Shown here: positions 38,128-50,487 of the stretch, piece by piece
Position numbering within the stretch: the stretch's first letter is position 1
Layout of the letters: each line of letters begins with the position of its first letter
Origin: Argentina anserina
Lineage: Eukaryota; Streptophyta; Magnoliopsida; Rosales; Rosaceae
Assembly: GCF_933775445.1 (NCBI RefSeq)
Contig: NC_065873.1
Coordinates: forward strand, 1,178,001-1,242,000
Length of the DNA stretch: 64,000 nt
Direction of reading: 5' to 3'
The notes under the pieces: model-generated
The model's database searches: none
Seen by the model: the letters and a program-made list of their open reading frames with translations, nothing else
Told to the model about the DNA's origin: nothing
Position numbers and translations under genes: made by a program

Positions 38128-38427
38128 CTATTCTGACTCGCTCCCAGCTAGCTCAGAAGCAATTAGGTCAAGGAAGGTCTCTTCTGGGCAGGGAATCGTG
38201 AGGCTGCATGCCCATTGGATTGAAGCCGAACTCATCTTCAGCTCGTTTTAGCAGGTCCTTGAATGAAGGATGGTTCAAGTAAGTCACCGGAACCACATAC
38301 CTCTTCTTTCCGACTTGCTCCCCCACATAAACTGCAACATGCCCTTTTGGAACTTCATGGTTGTAGACTTGACTCTCAGAATGTGCTTCACATTGTGTAT
38401 TAACGAAGGCAGACGAATTAGACCCAT
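38128..38427 (-). pseudogene. SAUR pseudogene with two opposing frameshifts
   Basis: The 300-bp span equals 100 codons, a normal SAUR length. Starting at 38,427 the first frame gives the usual N-terminus ([19 protein letters not shown]). The conserved core lies in a second frame: [12 protein letters not shown], then [20 protein letters not shown]. The end returns to the first frame ([13 protein letters not shown]) and stops at TAG (38,128-38,130). The shifts fall near 38,365 and 38,205. Reading any single frame meets an early stop at 38,284. A TATA box lies about 95 bp upstream. It is either a recently dead gene or the victim of two sequencing or assembly errors. It neighbours the intact SAUR at 39.9 kb. 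Confidence 0.8.
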
Positions 38428-38520
38428 TCTTGTGTCGGACTTTGGAGTAGTGAAAACTGTATATGTGAGTTGATTTCGTTTTGGAACGTTTGAGCTGTAG
38501 CCTGGCATACGTACTGTGGT

Positions 38521-38530
38521 TCTATTTATA
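38521..38530 (-). promoter_or_regulatory. TATA box of the 38.1-kb SAUR pseudogene
   Basis: TATAAATAGA on the minus strand, 94 bp before the start codon, the usual distance for SAUR promoters. Confidence 0.6.
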
Positions 38531-39877
38531 GTGGTGGATTGAGGAACTACTCACATGGCTTTGCTCATCAAAGCCTATCAACTGACTGGAATGATATATG
38601 AGTCCCACTTGGTTCTGTACGTATAATAGTTCAAGTTGATGGACGTCCAAGTAGAACTCATGGCTGTGTCTAGCTATATAACAGTGGCAGAGTGCAACTT
38701 CATGTGTGTATAATATACGTAATATGCATAGGTCCATATGTCACTGAACTTAAATGCATGGCAGTGATCATGACACATTAAACCAGAGGCTCTAAACCGG
38801 AAACTGGGAAGGCTAGAAACAACTGATCGAGCCTCATCAAGGACTCAGGTACATACCCCATGTGGTCAGATTTATGATAAAAGGGGGAGGTTCATTTTGT
38901 TCAAATTGAGTAGATGCGTTTCAAGCTATAGCTTCTTCCAACTCATAATTTGATGGATGTTTCTTTACGGTATCCAATCCCAGAGTAGTCTAACATGCTC
39001 AGGTCCCATATGTTCTGTTTTCTTCCGATATATCGACCAATATTGCTGTTCATGATTCAAAAGAAATATCTTTACCAATTTTTCTGACTGCACCGTACTT
39101 ATCTATCGTTCTGAATGATTCTTCTAGAGAGAACCTCATTATAGATACATATATACCAATATCATCTCCAATTCTCCATGTTGCTTTTAGTTTTATAGGT
39201 TTAAATAGTTATATATCGATCTGTCTGCATGCATGATTTTTTTTTCGATGATTTGTCTGCATGCATGGTTGGTTTGGATCAAAGAACGACAACCCCGCCA
39301 TCACATTTTATCACCACAACATGAAAGGCCCTCATAATGAATCAACACTTCAATTCTCACATATATATAGCAACATTGTCACGTTCTCCTTTACAATATA
39401 GCTTAATTATAGCTATATTTAATTATTTATCAGACAATTGAGTCAACATAGTAGAGCTACATTATCGTATCAGTTTGGATTGAATTAAATTATTATCTAT
39501 AACACTTGTTTGTTTGTCCATGCCATTAAGTTGACTATCTGACCATCTGTAAGATTAAATGGAGTTGGTAATACCAATTTGATCTGATCCAGATTTTTAG
39601 CGTCAAATGAATTGTTTAGAGGTTGTAGTTTAGAGTATAAAATGAAAACTGATCTGAGTATAGAATCTACATATGCCACGCAAAGATTAATCTTTCTCTT
39701 ATTTATTATTTTTCTTGAGATTTCTATATACATGAAAGCTGCATTAAAACCTGAGTTTATACAATATATGCCGACTAGTTATGGGTACTATCCCACCAAA
39801 ATGTATATAAGGAATATCACACGAAATTTAAAAAAAGAAGAATAAGGAGCTACATGTAGATCGATACGAGTAACTGC

Positions 39878-40210
39878 TTAATTTAGACGAGATGCAAGAC
39901 TAGTAAATTCTTCTACTCCACAAGGAAGTGTGATGCCACCCATTTGGTCAAAACCAAACTCGTCGGCAGCCTTGAGCAGCAAATCTTGGAACATCGGTTG
40001 CTTCAAGTATGAAATGGGAACCACAAATCGTTCCTTCTTCTCTTCTTCTACCCCAACATAAATTGCGAAATGACCTTTCGGCACATCATCAACACCGCTA
40101 ATACCGGAACTGCTGCACCTTATTTGGTTCTTAGACGATGTTGCCGCGTGCCGGCGCAGCTGCATAATGTGCTTAGCATGAACAACCATGTCTTGCAGAC
40201 GAATCCCCAT
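39878..40210 (-). CDS. SAUR family auxin-responsive protein
   Basis: Single-exon gene of 110 residues, the usual size and structure of SAURs. SAURs are induced by auxin and inhibit PP2C.D phosphatases at the plasma membrane, which keeps H+-ATPase active and drives cell expansion. Motifs: N-terminal MGIRLQDMVVHAKHIM (basic amphipathic), VPKGHFAIYVG at 43-53, RFVVPISYLKQPMFQDLL at 61-78, ADEFGF at 82-87, GGITLPC at 91-97. An extra EEEKKE insert (55-60) between the conserved blocks is charged. Start is the first ATG, with the standard MGI opening. A TATAAATA box lies 150 bp upstream and a TGTCTC auxin-response motif about 310 bp upstream. It is the intact paralogue of the broken gene at 13.4-14.4 kb. 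Confidence 0.92.
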   Translation of the reverse strand: MGIRLQDMVVHAKHIMQLRRHAATSSKNQIRCSSSGISGVDDVPKGHFAIYVGVEEEKKERFVVPISYLKQPMFQDLLLKAADEFGFDQMGGITLPCGVEEFTSLASRLN

Positions 40211-40359
40211 TTTCCTTCTTGATCAGTGCTCACACAAGCTAGCTAGATGTATCGCAAATTAAGCTAGAAGCGGCGAGGTATGTATGTTTTATGGAAGTTG
40301 GCTATTTTTGAATAGTTTAGAATCTTTAGATGGATGGGAGCTCCGAGCATCTTGTAAGG

Positions 40360-40367
40360 TATTTATA
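40360..40367 (-). promoter_or_regulatory. TATA box of SAUR 39,878-40,210
   Basis: TATAAATA on the minus strand 150 bp before the ATG. The same box is kept in the broken paralogue (near 14,468). Confidence 0.65.
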
Positions 40368-40517
40368 GGAACAGAATCGATATTTGTGGGAGTGAACTTG
40401 GGCCCAACAAAAATATACAGGCCGCCGTCATCAGATCGAGCTATAAATCGCACACTGTTTTCACAAACCGGGTGCCTACAGATAACAAAATCCCTGTCCA
40501 AAGCACATGTACTGGAT

Positions 40518-40523
40518 GAGACA
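40518..40523 (-). promoter_or_regulatory. Candidate auxin-response element (TGTCTC)
   Basis: TGTCTC on the minus strand about 310 bp upstream of the SAUR start codon. ARF transcription factors bind this hexamer. A single six-base match can occur by chance. Confidence 0.35.
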
Positions 40524-41579
40524 TTGATATTGAATGCTACTTGATCGATCAATTTTGTTGCAAAAGTAATGGGCTACGGTGACGACGTCGACTTTGTTTA
40601 TATTAGGTACTTAAAATGAAAGAACATATCTTGTTTTTTATTTCAATTTCTTATTGATTTTTTGAACGAAGGGGGAAACTAAAATAATATGCAACTAGAT
40701 AGCTCTAGAAATGCTAGTTGCATGTGAAGACTTCTGAGAGCGAGAGGACACTGAGAGTGAAATTAATGATCGAGTACGTAGTACCCAAATCAGTAAGTTT
40801 TAAAAGAAGAATCGAATAAGACGATGAATGAATGAATGAATATAATTGAAGCAGTTATGGATCGGAGTCCATGTTGGCATGTGTCTCTGAATGATCAAAT
40901 CGAACGAGTACGTCAGTGCCCAGATATATATGTAAGACAGTGGCCTTGAAATCATTGTAGACCAAACAGGTCCAAACAACCATATTTGATATTTCTGCGC
41001 AAAAGCCAACTGTGGAAACTGATGATATATATCGACTGAAAAAACTGCAGTATGTGCATACGTCTATGCATGCCATAATCTGAATAAAGCTAAGCTTTAT
41101 CGGAATAACTACATTTTATCATACGGAGAATTGAGTGAAGAACTGATCGAAGGATGAGATTTATACGAACTCCCAGCAATATTTATCTAAAGTATTTTAA
41201 AATATATATTTTTAATTTACTTTTTTCTTTCTATCTTTTCAAACGACATGTTCTAGTATATAAATATTCAGAACTGCGGGGTTGTGGAAATTTATACATA
41301 TATACATCTATTTCCATGATTGGTTTAGTTGGATGAAACTTTTTTGTACTTAATTTGCTTGCACAATGTGTGTCATTGTATGTGTATATTGTCTTAAACC
41401 TGTAGAAGATCATCTTATCATATATTTGCATATTGTAGAGATCGAGGCAAGGAAATTGATCACTTGAACGGTTGAACCTTATTGTATAATCTGATGAAGT
41501 CCTTATGACCAAGTGACAGAGATCATGTAGCTAGGGTTTGTGTGCTATCAACTCGATCAATTGTTTTCGAATTTGATGA

Positions 41580-42000
41580 TTTCAAGTCTCAAGATTATTT
41601 CAAATGAAGGAAAACCTGAATCCCAAGCAACTAGATTGCATGTGGATATCACTGTAGACTGAAACTGAGACAACACTGAGATGTCTGAACTCATCTAGAA
41701 CCCACATCAATGTGTTATAACAAGAATATGATGAAGGAACTGAATGAATTTGTGGCTCTGAATTTCCAAACTGAACCAATCAGGGCTGAAATATAAATGT
41801 AGGGAAAGACAACGTAAGCTTCACCTGTTCACATGACAATTATATGCATCAGTCAACAATCTAGGCCAGCTGCGCCTACCGTTTTCTACCTATATCCTAC
41901 GGTGGCCTTGAAATCATTGCCAAACGAGACCATTCGATCAATCCGTACTTCTGCAAAAATTGCAGTTAGAAGTAGTGCCTTATAAATCATAATGCAATCA
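41580..42000 (-). repeat. Degraded third copy of the SAUR upstream region
   Basis: Short blocks recur in order from 40,690-41,010: gcaactaga, ctgaaactgagacaacactgag, tgtggctctgaatttcc, ggtggccttgaaatcattg, and a cttctgcaaaa block. No SAUR coding part remains; LTR copy F lies just downstream. Confidence 0.5.
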
Positions 42001-42154
42001 ACAAAGCAATTAGATTCATCACTGTGAAAGTCAGATGGACACGACAAAGTAAAATTTATCTTGCCAAGATGGAATTATGTGTGAAGTTATTTTGAACTTC
42101 TCAATTCAGTCTCTAAATTAACCGTTTGCCAATCTCTAAATTGATTGTTTTGCA

Positions 42155-42251
42155 GTTATTATAAGATGATTTTAATATATTTGAGATTATTTTAAAGTTT
42201 TTATGATTTCGAATTCGAATTTTTATCATTCAAAATTTCGGGGCTGTGACA
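42155..42251 (+). mobile_element. Fragment: last 97 bp of a + strand long LTR
   Basis: Matches the terminus of copy E (37,389-37,485), from ataagatgatttyagtatattt to gggctgtgaca. The other 2.6 kb is missing, and copy F lies 54 bp away on the opposite strand. Confidence 0.75.
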
Positions 42252-42305
42252 AAACCATTTCTCCCCCTCCCTTCTCAACTCTTTTCATTGTTTTGTGTCT
42301 ACAAT

Positions 42306-45300
42306 TGTAACGACCCCAAAATTTCGAGCTTAAAGACTCAAAATTCTAAAGTCGTTAAACACAAAATAATCTCAAATAAATCGAAATCATTAAAGTGTAA
42401 CAGCGGATCAATTCTGAGTTCTCAATACAACTCAGACAACCAATTATTACAACCCAAATTTATAATCCATACATAAAATGGAAATGTAATAATCCTCACA
42501 AATCTCACAAATGAAATTACACAACTTCTCACACACAAATCCACGCTAAAACCTCACCACAAGTAGGATACGAACGACTTCGTGCCTCTGTAGTCGTCAC
42601 TCAACCTCCACTAATCAGCACCTGCGGAATTATCCCCTACACCATCGAATTGGTGCACCGGGATTGTAAACACAAACCCGGTAAGCTTATAGCTCGTATG
42701 AGTAAAATCAAAATATAATTCGCATATCAAAATATACGAAAGATCACAAAACAACAAATATAAATGCCCTCATGAGTCATTGGTCAGCCCATCTGGTTGA
42801 CCCAAAGAAATATGAAATGAAACGCTCATGAGAAAATTAAGTAACCCTTCTGGTTACCCAATGCATTTATAATACGGGTACCAAGAACGCTGGTACACAT
42901 CTGTTACCCCTCTCGTAATACACCGCTGATATTGGATAGCCACCCGCTACCCAACATCCAAAATAAACTGAGTACCCATGAGCAGATAACCACCCGTTAC
43001 CTCACATGCAGTACTAAGGCAGACAGACTAGAGCTCTAACTGTATCGTAACTTTCGCCCGGCCAAAGGCTAGGTTCCGACTTGCCAAACACGTACAATAA
43101 TCTCACATCATATTGTACCAATCACGTCCGAAGAAAAATGAACATTTTAACAATCTCAATGTTAAAAATCACGTACAATAATCACACATCATATTGTACC
43201 AAAAATCATGTCCGAAGACAAATCAACATTTTAACAATCTCAATGTTAAAATCACGTACAATAATCTCACATCATATTGTACCAAAAATCATGTCCGAAG
43301 ACAAATCAACATTTTAACAAACTCAATGTTAAAATCACGTACAATAATCTCACATCATATTGTACAAATCAAAATCACATGCTCGATATTTAAATCTCGT
43401 CATCGAAATGACATAAATCACGATAAAATCATAACAGTATATTATATAGCAAACTATATATATATATGTACATATTTACCATTTATACAATATATATATA
43501 ATCAATTATATCGTATACATGTCATATTTCATAAACACGTCCGAAGACAAAAACTCGTCCGAAGACAAAACTCGTCCGATATGCTCAACATTTATACGAT
43601 ATATACGTAATCCACTATATTGTATACGTGTCGTAATTCAATATTAAAAACTCTTGCAAAAATCTTGGAATCACCGCAAGGGTAGATTCGTAAATAAGTG
43701 AGATTTTACTCACCTTATTGACTTGAGCGTAATCCCACAATTCCCGAAGATAATTCATTTCCTTGATTTAACGATTACCTTGAAAAGATAAGAAAACAAT
43801 TTAGCATCGTTTCGTAAACCTTTAAATGCCGAAACAGAAAGAATCGGTTACTGTTCAGCAATTTTCGGTTTTACGAAATTATTGTTCAGTGTTACTGTTC
43901 ACTGTTACTATTCACGGTTACTGTACAAATATACAATTAATACGTATTTCTGTACGTATAAATTTTATATACGTATTTCTGTACGTATAAATATTAATAC
44001 GTATTTCTGTACGTATTAATATTATATGTATTTTTGTATTAATACTATATGTATTAATATTAATACGTATTAATACGTATTTTTGTACGTATACGTACTA
44101 TTTAAATGTAAATACAATCTCAGTAAATAAAATTTACTAATTACCTTTTATAAATTACTTTTTACATTTACTGAAAGTAATTTATATTTATATTTACCGA
44201 AGGTAAAATTTAATTACATTTACCGTAGTAAATAAAATTTATATTTACATTTAAGTAAATTACCAAAATACCCCTATCGGAAAACACTGTCACACCGCCG
44301 CACGTGGCGGCGCGTGGGGTACACGCGCCACCCGCCGGCAGCCGCGCGTGGCGCTCACGCGCCACTCACTGTGGCAGCGCGTGGGGCACACGCGCCGAGC
44401 CTAAGGCCAGCGTGTAGCACGCCACCGCCGCCCCCTTTCTTCTCCTCTCCCTCTCCTCTACATTCCTGCGGCATCACCCCGCTCCTCACCTCCTCCACGC
44501 TACCTAACGCGCCGCCTAAGGCGGCGGTATCCCCCTTCATCAAATCCCCCTCCGATCTCTACAATTCCAACTCAGATTCAACCAAAATCAACACACAATC
44601 ACATACTAACATCAATCGCATCCAATTCATACCTAGGTCTCACGGTGGAAGCCTTGACTCGTCGTCGGGAGAGCTTGAGGAGTCGGCATCGTCGATCGAG
44701 CAGAGGGGTGAGCGCGCGGCGACTCCAGGTTCGACCATCGTCGTGGAGGGCTCCAGAGATGGGGAGGGGTGGAAGCGTGCTTACCATGAGCACGGCATCG
44801 ACGGAGGAGCTCGGAGAAGACAGTCCCCGTTCTTCGATCTGTCGCGAGGAAGGTTGCGGCGACGAGGTGAGGTGCACCGGGCTAGGGGTCGACTGCGGAG
44901 GTCCCTGTGGTGCTGTAGGTGTTGGCGGTGAGAGGCACGGCGGCCTGGAGGTGGAGGTCGCCGGTGTGGTTTCGAGAGTGAGGGAGAGAGAGCGATCGGG
45001 GAGGGAGAACGAGAGCGAAGGAGAGAGGGAGGCGGAAAGAGAGGAGAGAGAAATGGATTTCCACAAATGGAAACCCTAAAAGAAAAAGTTCTATATATAC
45101 CCGTTTCTAAATCGGAAACTAAATTCTATCGTTAATAACTTCCACCTCCGACGTCCGATTCAAACGCGTCACATGTCCACGCACTCGTATCGACGAGCTC
45201 TACAACTTTTGTGAAGAACGTTTTCACCAACGATCGACGGAATAAAAGTTGGTATATTTGTTACGGAAACGTAACGTTTTTCAAATTAAGCGTTCCGATA

Positions 45301-45419
45301 ACGTCTTCGTTTTCGATTCCCGACGTTACAAAATGGAGCGAACACGATTTAATATTTTCGAAAAACTTATAACTTTAGAAATAGTCGATTAACTCGTCCC
45401 GAAAAATCGGGTTATTACA
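42306..45419 (-). mobile_element. Long-LTR family, copy F (solo LTR, 3,114 bp)
   Basis: Minus orientation: the + strand reads TGTAACGACCCC...ATCGGGTTATTACA. The perfect TSD is ACAAT (42,301-42,305 and 45,420-45,424). It is the longest complete copy because of an 83-bp tandem array (43,100-43,370) and a TACGTA-rich array (43,930-44,100). Long open frames at 44,314-45,079 come from its GC-rich block and are not genes. Confidence 0.92.
43118..43370 (-). repeat. 83-bp tandem array inside LTR F
   Basis: About three units, each with tgtccgaagacaaatcaaca, the inverted repeat ATTTTAACA...TGTTAAAAT and acaataatctcacatcat. Starts 43,201 and 43,284 give the 83-bp period. The frame is open over part of it, producing a false repeat protein (NHVRRQINIL units). 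Confidence 0.85.
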
Positions 45420-45424
45420 ACAAT

Positions 45425-45720
45425 ACACCTTGAGGTATAACATATCTTCAATTACAATTTTTTAACTAAAATTACAATTTAATTTAACTAAATTTACAAC
45501 ATTGAGAACAAAGTTACAATATATGTTTTTTATATTTACAAATAACTAAACAAATTTACCACGTTGATTTTGTTCATAATCTTGTAAAATGTTATAGGTG
45601 AGGTAATTACAAATAATAAAACTATACTCAAAACATCACCCTAATTACCACAACGACAACCTATTTGTTGTGATATAAGTAAATAGAGATATCACATACA
45701 TCGAGGTACCTTAGAAAATT
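45425..45720 (+). repeat. Dispersed repeat of about 300 bp, copy 2
   Basis: Partner of 12,425-12,725, same strand. LTR copy F inserted at its left edge. Confidence 0.6.
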
Positions 45721-47667
45721 CATGCACTTATGCGCGTTTAGTAGTTTCATGGTTTAATATGCATGATGTGCTGCTATAAATAAGTTAATTAACTGCTTAT
45801 ATTCATATAGTCTTTTGCCTGCATTTGCATAGTTATATATACAAACATTCTGTCATTTAATTCATTGCTCATTTCCCGCAAATCCTCGGAGTCAGAGTAC
45901 GTGCTTGGCCGAAACCCCAATAAGCGCAAGCGCAGTATGATGGGTGTAGATTTGCACAAGGGTTTTGATTCTCCAGTACGTTCCAATGAGGCTTATATTG
46001 TGGGACACAGCCCGCTGCTGTTCAATGTTTGGATTTGAACTCCTCCTGGTTTTGGTCTTCCAGTTCTACCGAGGCATAAGGCTTGCACATTTAAAAGCCT
46101 TTTGGTGTGGTTTATATGATGTGATAATCATATTTATGTGACTTTTATTGTGTTAATTATTTCTTTATTTAGTTAATTTGTTATGTTTTTATATTTTTAA
46201 TTAACTTTCTTTGTTTTTAGATATTTTGAAGTGGAATAAAGAAGAAGAGAAAAATCTACACTTATATTATGCAAAAATCTGATTTTTTTGTGTAATCATC
46301 ACCTCTGGGTCCATCACTTCATTCTTTATCACACACTCCCTCCATGATCATTCACTTCTTTCATGATCACCCATTTCTTTCCACTTCATTTTATGATCAC
46401 CCACTTCTTTCATGATCATTCACTTCTTTATTACTCACTTCCTCCATGATCATTCACTTCTTTCATGATCACCCACTTCTTTCCACTTCATTCCATGATC
46501 ACTCCACTCACTACATCATTATCTCTCATTTTTCTCTACTTTTTCCACCACCATTCTCCTCTATAAAAACCTCCATCGACACAATCTCCATACATACCAT
46601 TTTTCCACAACCAACCAAGAGAAATAGAGAGAGGGGGGGGGGAAAGAAAAAATAGAGAGAAGAAGATAAGAGAAATGGGAGAAGACGGACATAAAGAGCC
46701 GAAGCGAAGTCACATTCAATCTCCTCAAGCGACAACTCACATTTCCACAAGGTGCTAAAATCTCATCAAGCCTCCACAAGAAAAAAGGAAGTTCGGTCTC
46801 TTCTACTTTAATTCATCTTTCATGTATTATTTAATGTTTTTATTCAAAATTATGTGTAACTAAATTCCTTAATAGTTAGGGGCTAATTAAAGCTCTAGAT
46901 ATATCTTCGATTTCAAACTCCAATTGATTTATATAATGATAATTTCTTCATTAATAGTTCATTGATAATTCTATTGCATGTCTCATTGGGTCGATACTTT
47001 GATGCATGTTTTAGGATTTTATTATCTTGAATATGTATATGACCGACATATCGTTGCATTTATGTGAGAGATAACTGATAGAGCGTTAATTAAAACGTCT
47101 ATAATAAACCCTGTAAAACATCATCGTTAGTATAGAATAAGCATGGATCGTTCTTTCCGGGGAATTGAAGGGAACTCTAAACTTTTAGTGTTAACAAATA
47201 ATAGGGGGTTTGAGATTGATTATTAACTACTAAAATAAAACCTAAATTACTATGTACATGATCGACTTCTCTTTAACAAACTTAAACTAAATTTACCATT
47301 ACACCACATAATTACAATTTCAAACCTATCATGCATTCTAATTTGACCAATTACATACTTTTTAGACACCAATACAATTAGAGCCTTAGGGGATCATCTA
47401 ATCATGCAAGATTTCAATTAATATTTAGATTGACTTAGGACCTAATCTAAATTTTCATACAATCGAATTCAATAACACTTAGAGTAGAAATCAAATAAGA
47501 TTACATTTAAGTACCAAATCTTTGTTGGAGACATGTTTCATGTATGGCGTCACCCACCATGGTTTCACATGCAAATTTCCAGAATTTTTACCACTTTTAA
47601 GTTTTAATCAACACAAACCAAACCTACTTAGGACATGATTCGATTTGTGTCAATATGATTGATGAAT
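45721..47667. other. Intergenic DNA with a short-repeat tract
   Basis: No supported gene. At 46,338-46,505 the words ccatgatcattcacttcttt and catgatcacccacttcttt alternate in a degenerate minisatellite. A ctataaaaacc box (46,560) and a purine run (46,621-46,670) follow, which could be a promoter of an unrecognised retroelement. Confidence 0.4.
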
Positions 47668-47672
47668 TTAGC

Positions 47673-50482
47673 TGTAACGACCCCAAAATTTCGAGCTTAA
47701 AAAAAACTCAAAATTTCAAAGTTGTTAAACACCAAACAATCTCAATGAAATCGAAATCATTTAAAATGCCACAGCGGATTATCTCTGAATTCAAAATACA
47801 ACTCAGTCAAACCGATTATTACAAACCAAATTATAATTCAACATTATAATAAATGGAAATGTATAATCCTCACAACAACTTCACAAGATAATCACACCAA
47901 ATCCTCACACAAGTTGGGGATAAATAACTTCAAGTCCTCTGAGAGGTCCGTCAATTGCCGCTAATCCACACATGCGGAGTTATCCACTACACCATCAAAT
48001 TGGTGCACCGGGATTGTAAACACAAACCCGGTAAGCTTTACAGCTCGTATGAGTAAAATGAAAATATAACTTGCATAACAATATATACGAAAATCCACAA
48101 ATCAAATAAATATAAATGCACTCATGAGTCAATGGACGGCCCATCTGGTTGTCCCAAAAATATGAAATGAAGCGTTCATGAGAAATTAAGCAACCCTTCT
48201 GGTTACCCAAATGCATTTATAATACGGGTACTAAAGAAACGCTGGTACACATATGTTACCCCTCTCGTAGTACACCGCCGATATTGGGCAACCACCCGCT
48301 ACCCAACATCCAAAAATATGAGTACTCATGAGCAAATAACCACCCGTTACCTCACATGCAGTACTCCGGCAAACAGACTAGAGCTCTAACTGTATCGTAA
48401 CTTTCGCCCGGCCAAAGGCTAGGTTCCGACTTGCCAAACACGTACAATAATCTCACATCATATTGTACAAAATCAAGTCCGAAGACAAATCAACATTTTA
48501 ACAATCTCCATGTTAAAATCACATACAATAATCTCACATCATATTGTACAAAAATCAAGTCCGAAGACAAATCAACATTTTAACAATCTCCATGTTAAAA
48601 TCACGTACAATAATCTCACATCATATTGTACCAAAAATCAAGTCCGAAGACAAATCAACATTTTAACAATCTTCATGTTAAAATCATGTACAATAATCTC
48701 ACATCATATTGTACAAATCAATATCACATGCTCGATATATAAATCTCGTCATCAAAATGACATAATCACGATAAAGTCATTACAGTATATTATATAGCAA
48801 ACTATATATATATATATGTACATATTTACCATTTATACAATATATATATATATAATCCACTATATCATATACATGTCTTATTCCATAAACACGTCCGAAA
48901 ACAAAAACTCATTTGAAGACAAAACTCGTCCGAAGACAAAACTCATTCGAAAACAAAACTCGTCCGAAGACAAAACGTTTTAACAAACTCCATGTTAAAA
49001 TCACGTACAATAATCACTACTCATATTGTACAAATTAAATCACATGCTCGTCATATAATTCTCGTCATCGAAATGACTAATTCTAATGAATTCATAACAG
49101 TATATAATATAGCAAACTATATATATATATATGTACTTATTCCCATTTATACAATATATATGTAATCCACTATATCGTATACATGTCGTATTTCAATATT
49201 TAAAACTCTTGCAAAAATCTTGAAATCACCGCAAGGGTAGATTCGTAAATATGTGAGATTTTACTCACCTTCTTTCTTGCGTGCAATTTCCACGACCCTG
49301 AAAGTAATTTCTTCACTCGTTTCGTCAGTCACCTAATAGCACGATAAATACTTAGAAAATGATACTTAAAATATCAGGTGACGATTTCAGCACAGCTAAA
49401 TGTTGTTCATGAAACATTGTTCACAGAACACTGTTCATGTTTACTAATCAATGTTTTTACTAAACCACTGTTCACAGGTAATGTTTTTGCAAAACACTGT
49501 TTACAGTTACTGTTTTACCATGCACTGTTCACATTTACTGTTACAGATCACTATTCACATATACTATTCATGCGGCGTCACTGTTCCCAGTTAATGTTAC
49601 AGATCACTATTCATAGTTACTATTCAAGCGGCGTTACTGTTCACCGCCCGCCACTAATCATCACCAAATTTCACCACCACAACCTAAACAACATTTCCAA
49701 CAACTTTCTAGTTGACACCAAGGTCTAAATCCGAGCCTAAACAGTCTAAACAACAAAGAACATAAATTCGGCACTATTCACAAACCCTAGAAATTGAAAT
49801 TTTGATTCGGGTACTTACACTTCAATTTGGCTCGATTCCTTTTGTGGGAATGTTGATGGGACTGAGACAAGCAAAACCCCCCAAGAATCTCGAGCTATGG
49901 TGGCCGGAGGCGGCGGCGCCGACACAGCAGCAACTTCCGGAGGTTGCTGCACCGTGTGTGGTTGTCGCCGGAGTGCAAGGCGTAGCCCAAAAGATGGAGA
50001 TCGTCGAGCCCGTCAGTTTGATAGGTGGCACGACACGAGGCGATGTCGGATGGTGGAGAAATCGACTGGAGAAGATTTTTTGGTCGGGTGAACAGTACCC
50101 GAACTGATTTTTGGAAAAAAACTGAATTTCTGATTTTTTAAATCTCATCTCCTTCCTTTTATACTATTTCCAAAATCAGAAACGAACTTCCGACATTAAT
50201 AACTTTTACGTCAGATGTCCGATTCGAACGCGTCACACGTCCACGCACTCGTATCGACGAGCTCTACGACTTTCGTGAAGAACGTTTTCACAAACGATCG
50301 ACGGAGTAAAAGTCGATGTTCACGTCTCGAAAACGTAATGTTTTTCTAAATAAACGTTCCGTTAACGTTTCCGTTTTCAATTTCCGACTTCGCAAGGCGG
50401 CACAAACACGTTTAATGAATTTCACATACTTTATAAATTCAAAAGTGATCCAAAAATCATTCCGAAAAATCGGGTTATTACA
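47673..50482 (-). mobile_element. Long-LTR family, copy G (chimeric solo LTR, 2,810 bp)
   Basis: The + strand reads TGTAACGACCCC...ATCGGGTTATTACA. Flanks TTAGC (47,668-47,672) and CTAGC (50,483-50,487) match at four of five bases. Both outer parts match copy F closely. The middle (about 49,272-50,110) lacks the TACGTA-rich and GC-rich family blocks and instead has many cactgttcac-type words and a different GC-rich stretch. An 83-bp tandem array of about four units spans 48,440-48,720. Confidence 0.85.
48460..48720 (-). repeat. 83-bp tandem array inside LTR G
   Basis: Units begin aaaaatcaagtccgaagac at 48,550 and 48,633, with neighbours on both sides. Same unit as in copy F, with different copy number. 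Confidence 0.85.
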
Positions 50483-50487
50483 CTAGC

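Larger units (their letters stand above)
38650..41345 (-). repeat. SAUR-containing segmental duplication, copy 2 (compact)
   Basis: Matches 8,165-15,350 in order and orientation but without the five insertions found there. It contains the intact SAUR at 39,878-40,210 with about 1.1 kb on each side. The shared region ends near ttggtttagttggatgaaa (41,320), matching 15,325. Confidence 0.8.

Noticed and set aside
39878..40210. Placing the 40-kb SAUR in a particular numbered SAUR orthologue group
   Set aside because: SAURs are too short and numerous to number by eye; only the family is supported.
43100..43400. CRISPR-like array
   Set aside because: Contiguous tandem units without unique spacers, in a plant LTR.
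43081..43610. Apparent repeat protein with NHVRRQINIL units (also at 48,510-48,797 and 63,767-63,997)
   Set aside because: It is a translation of the 83-86-bp DNA tandem array; the unit is not a multiple of three, so the frame changes between units.
44314..45079. Long open frames (205 and 155 codons) in the GC-rich part of LTR F
   Set aside because: They lie in the GC-rich LTR block, overlap on both strands, are not kept in other copies and have low-complexity composition.
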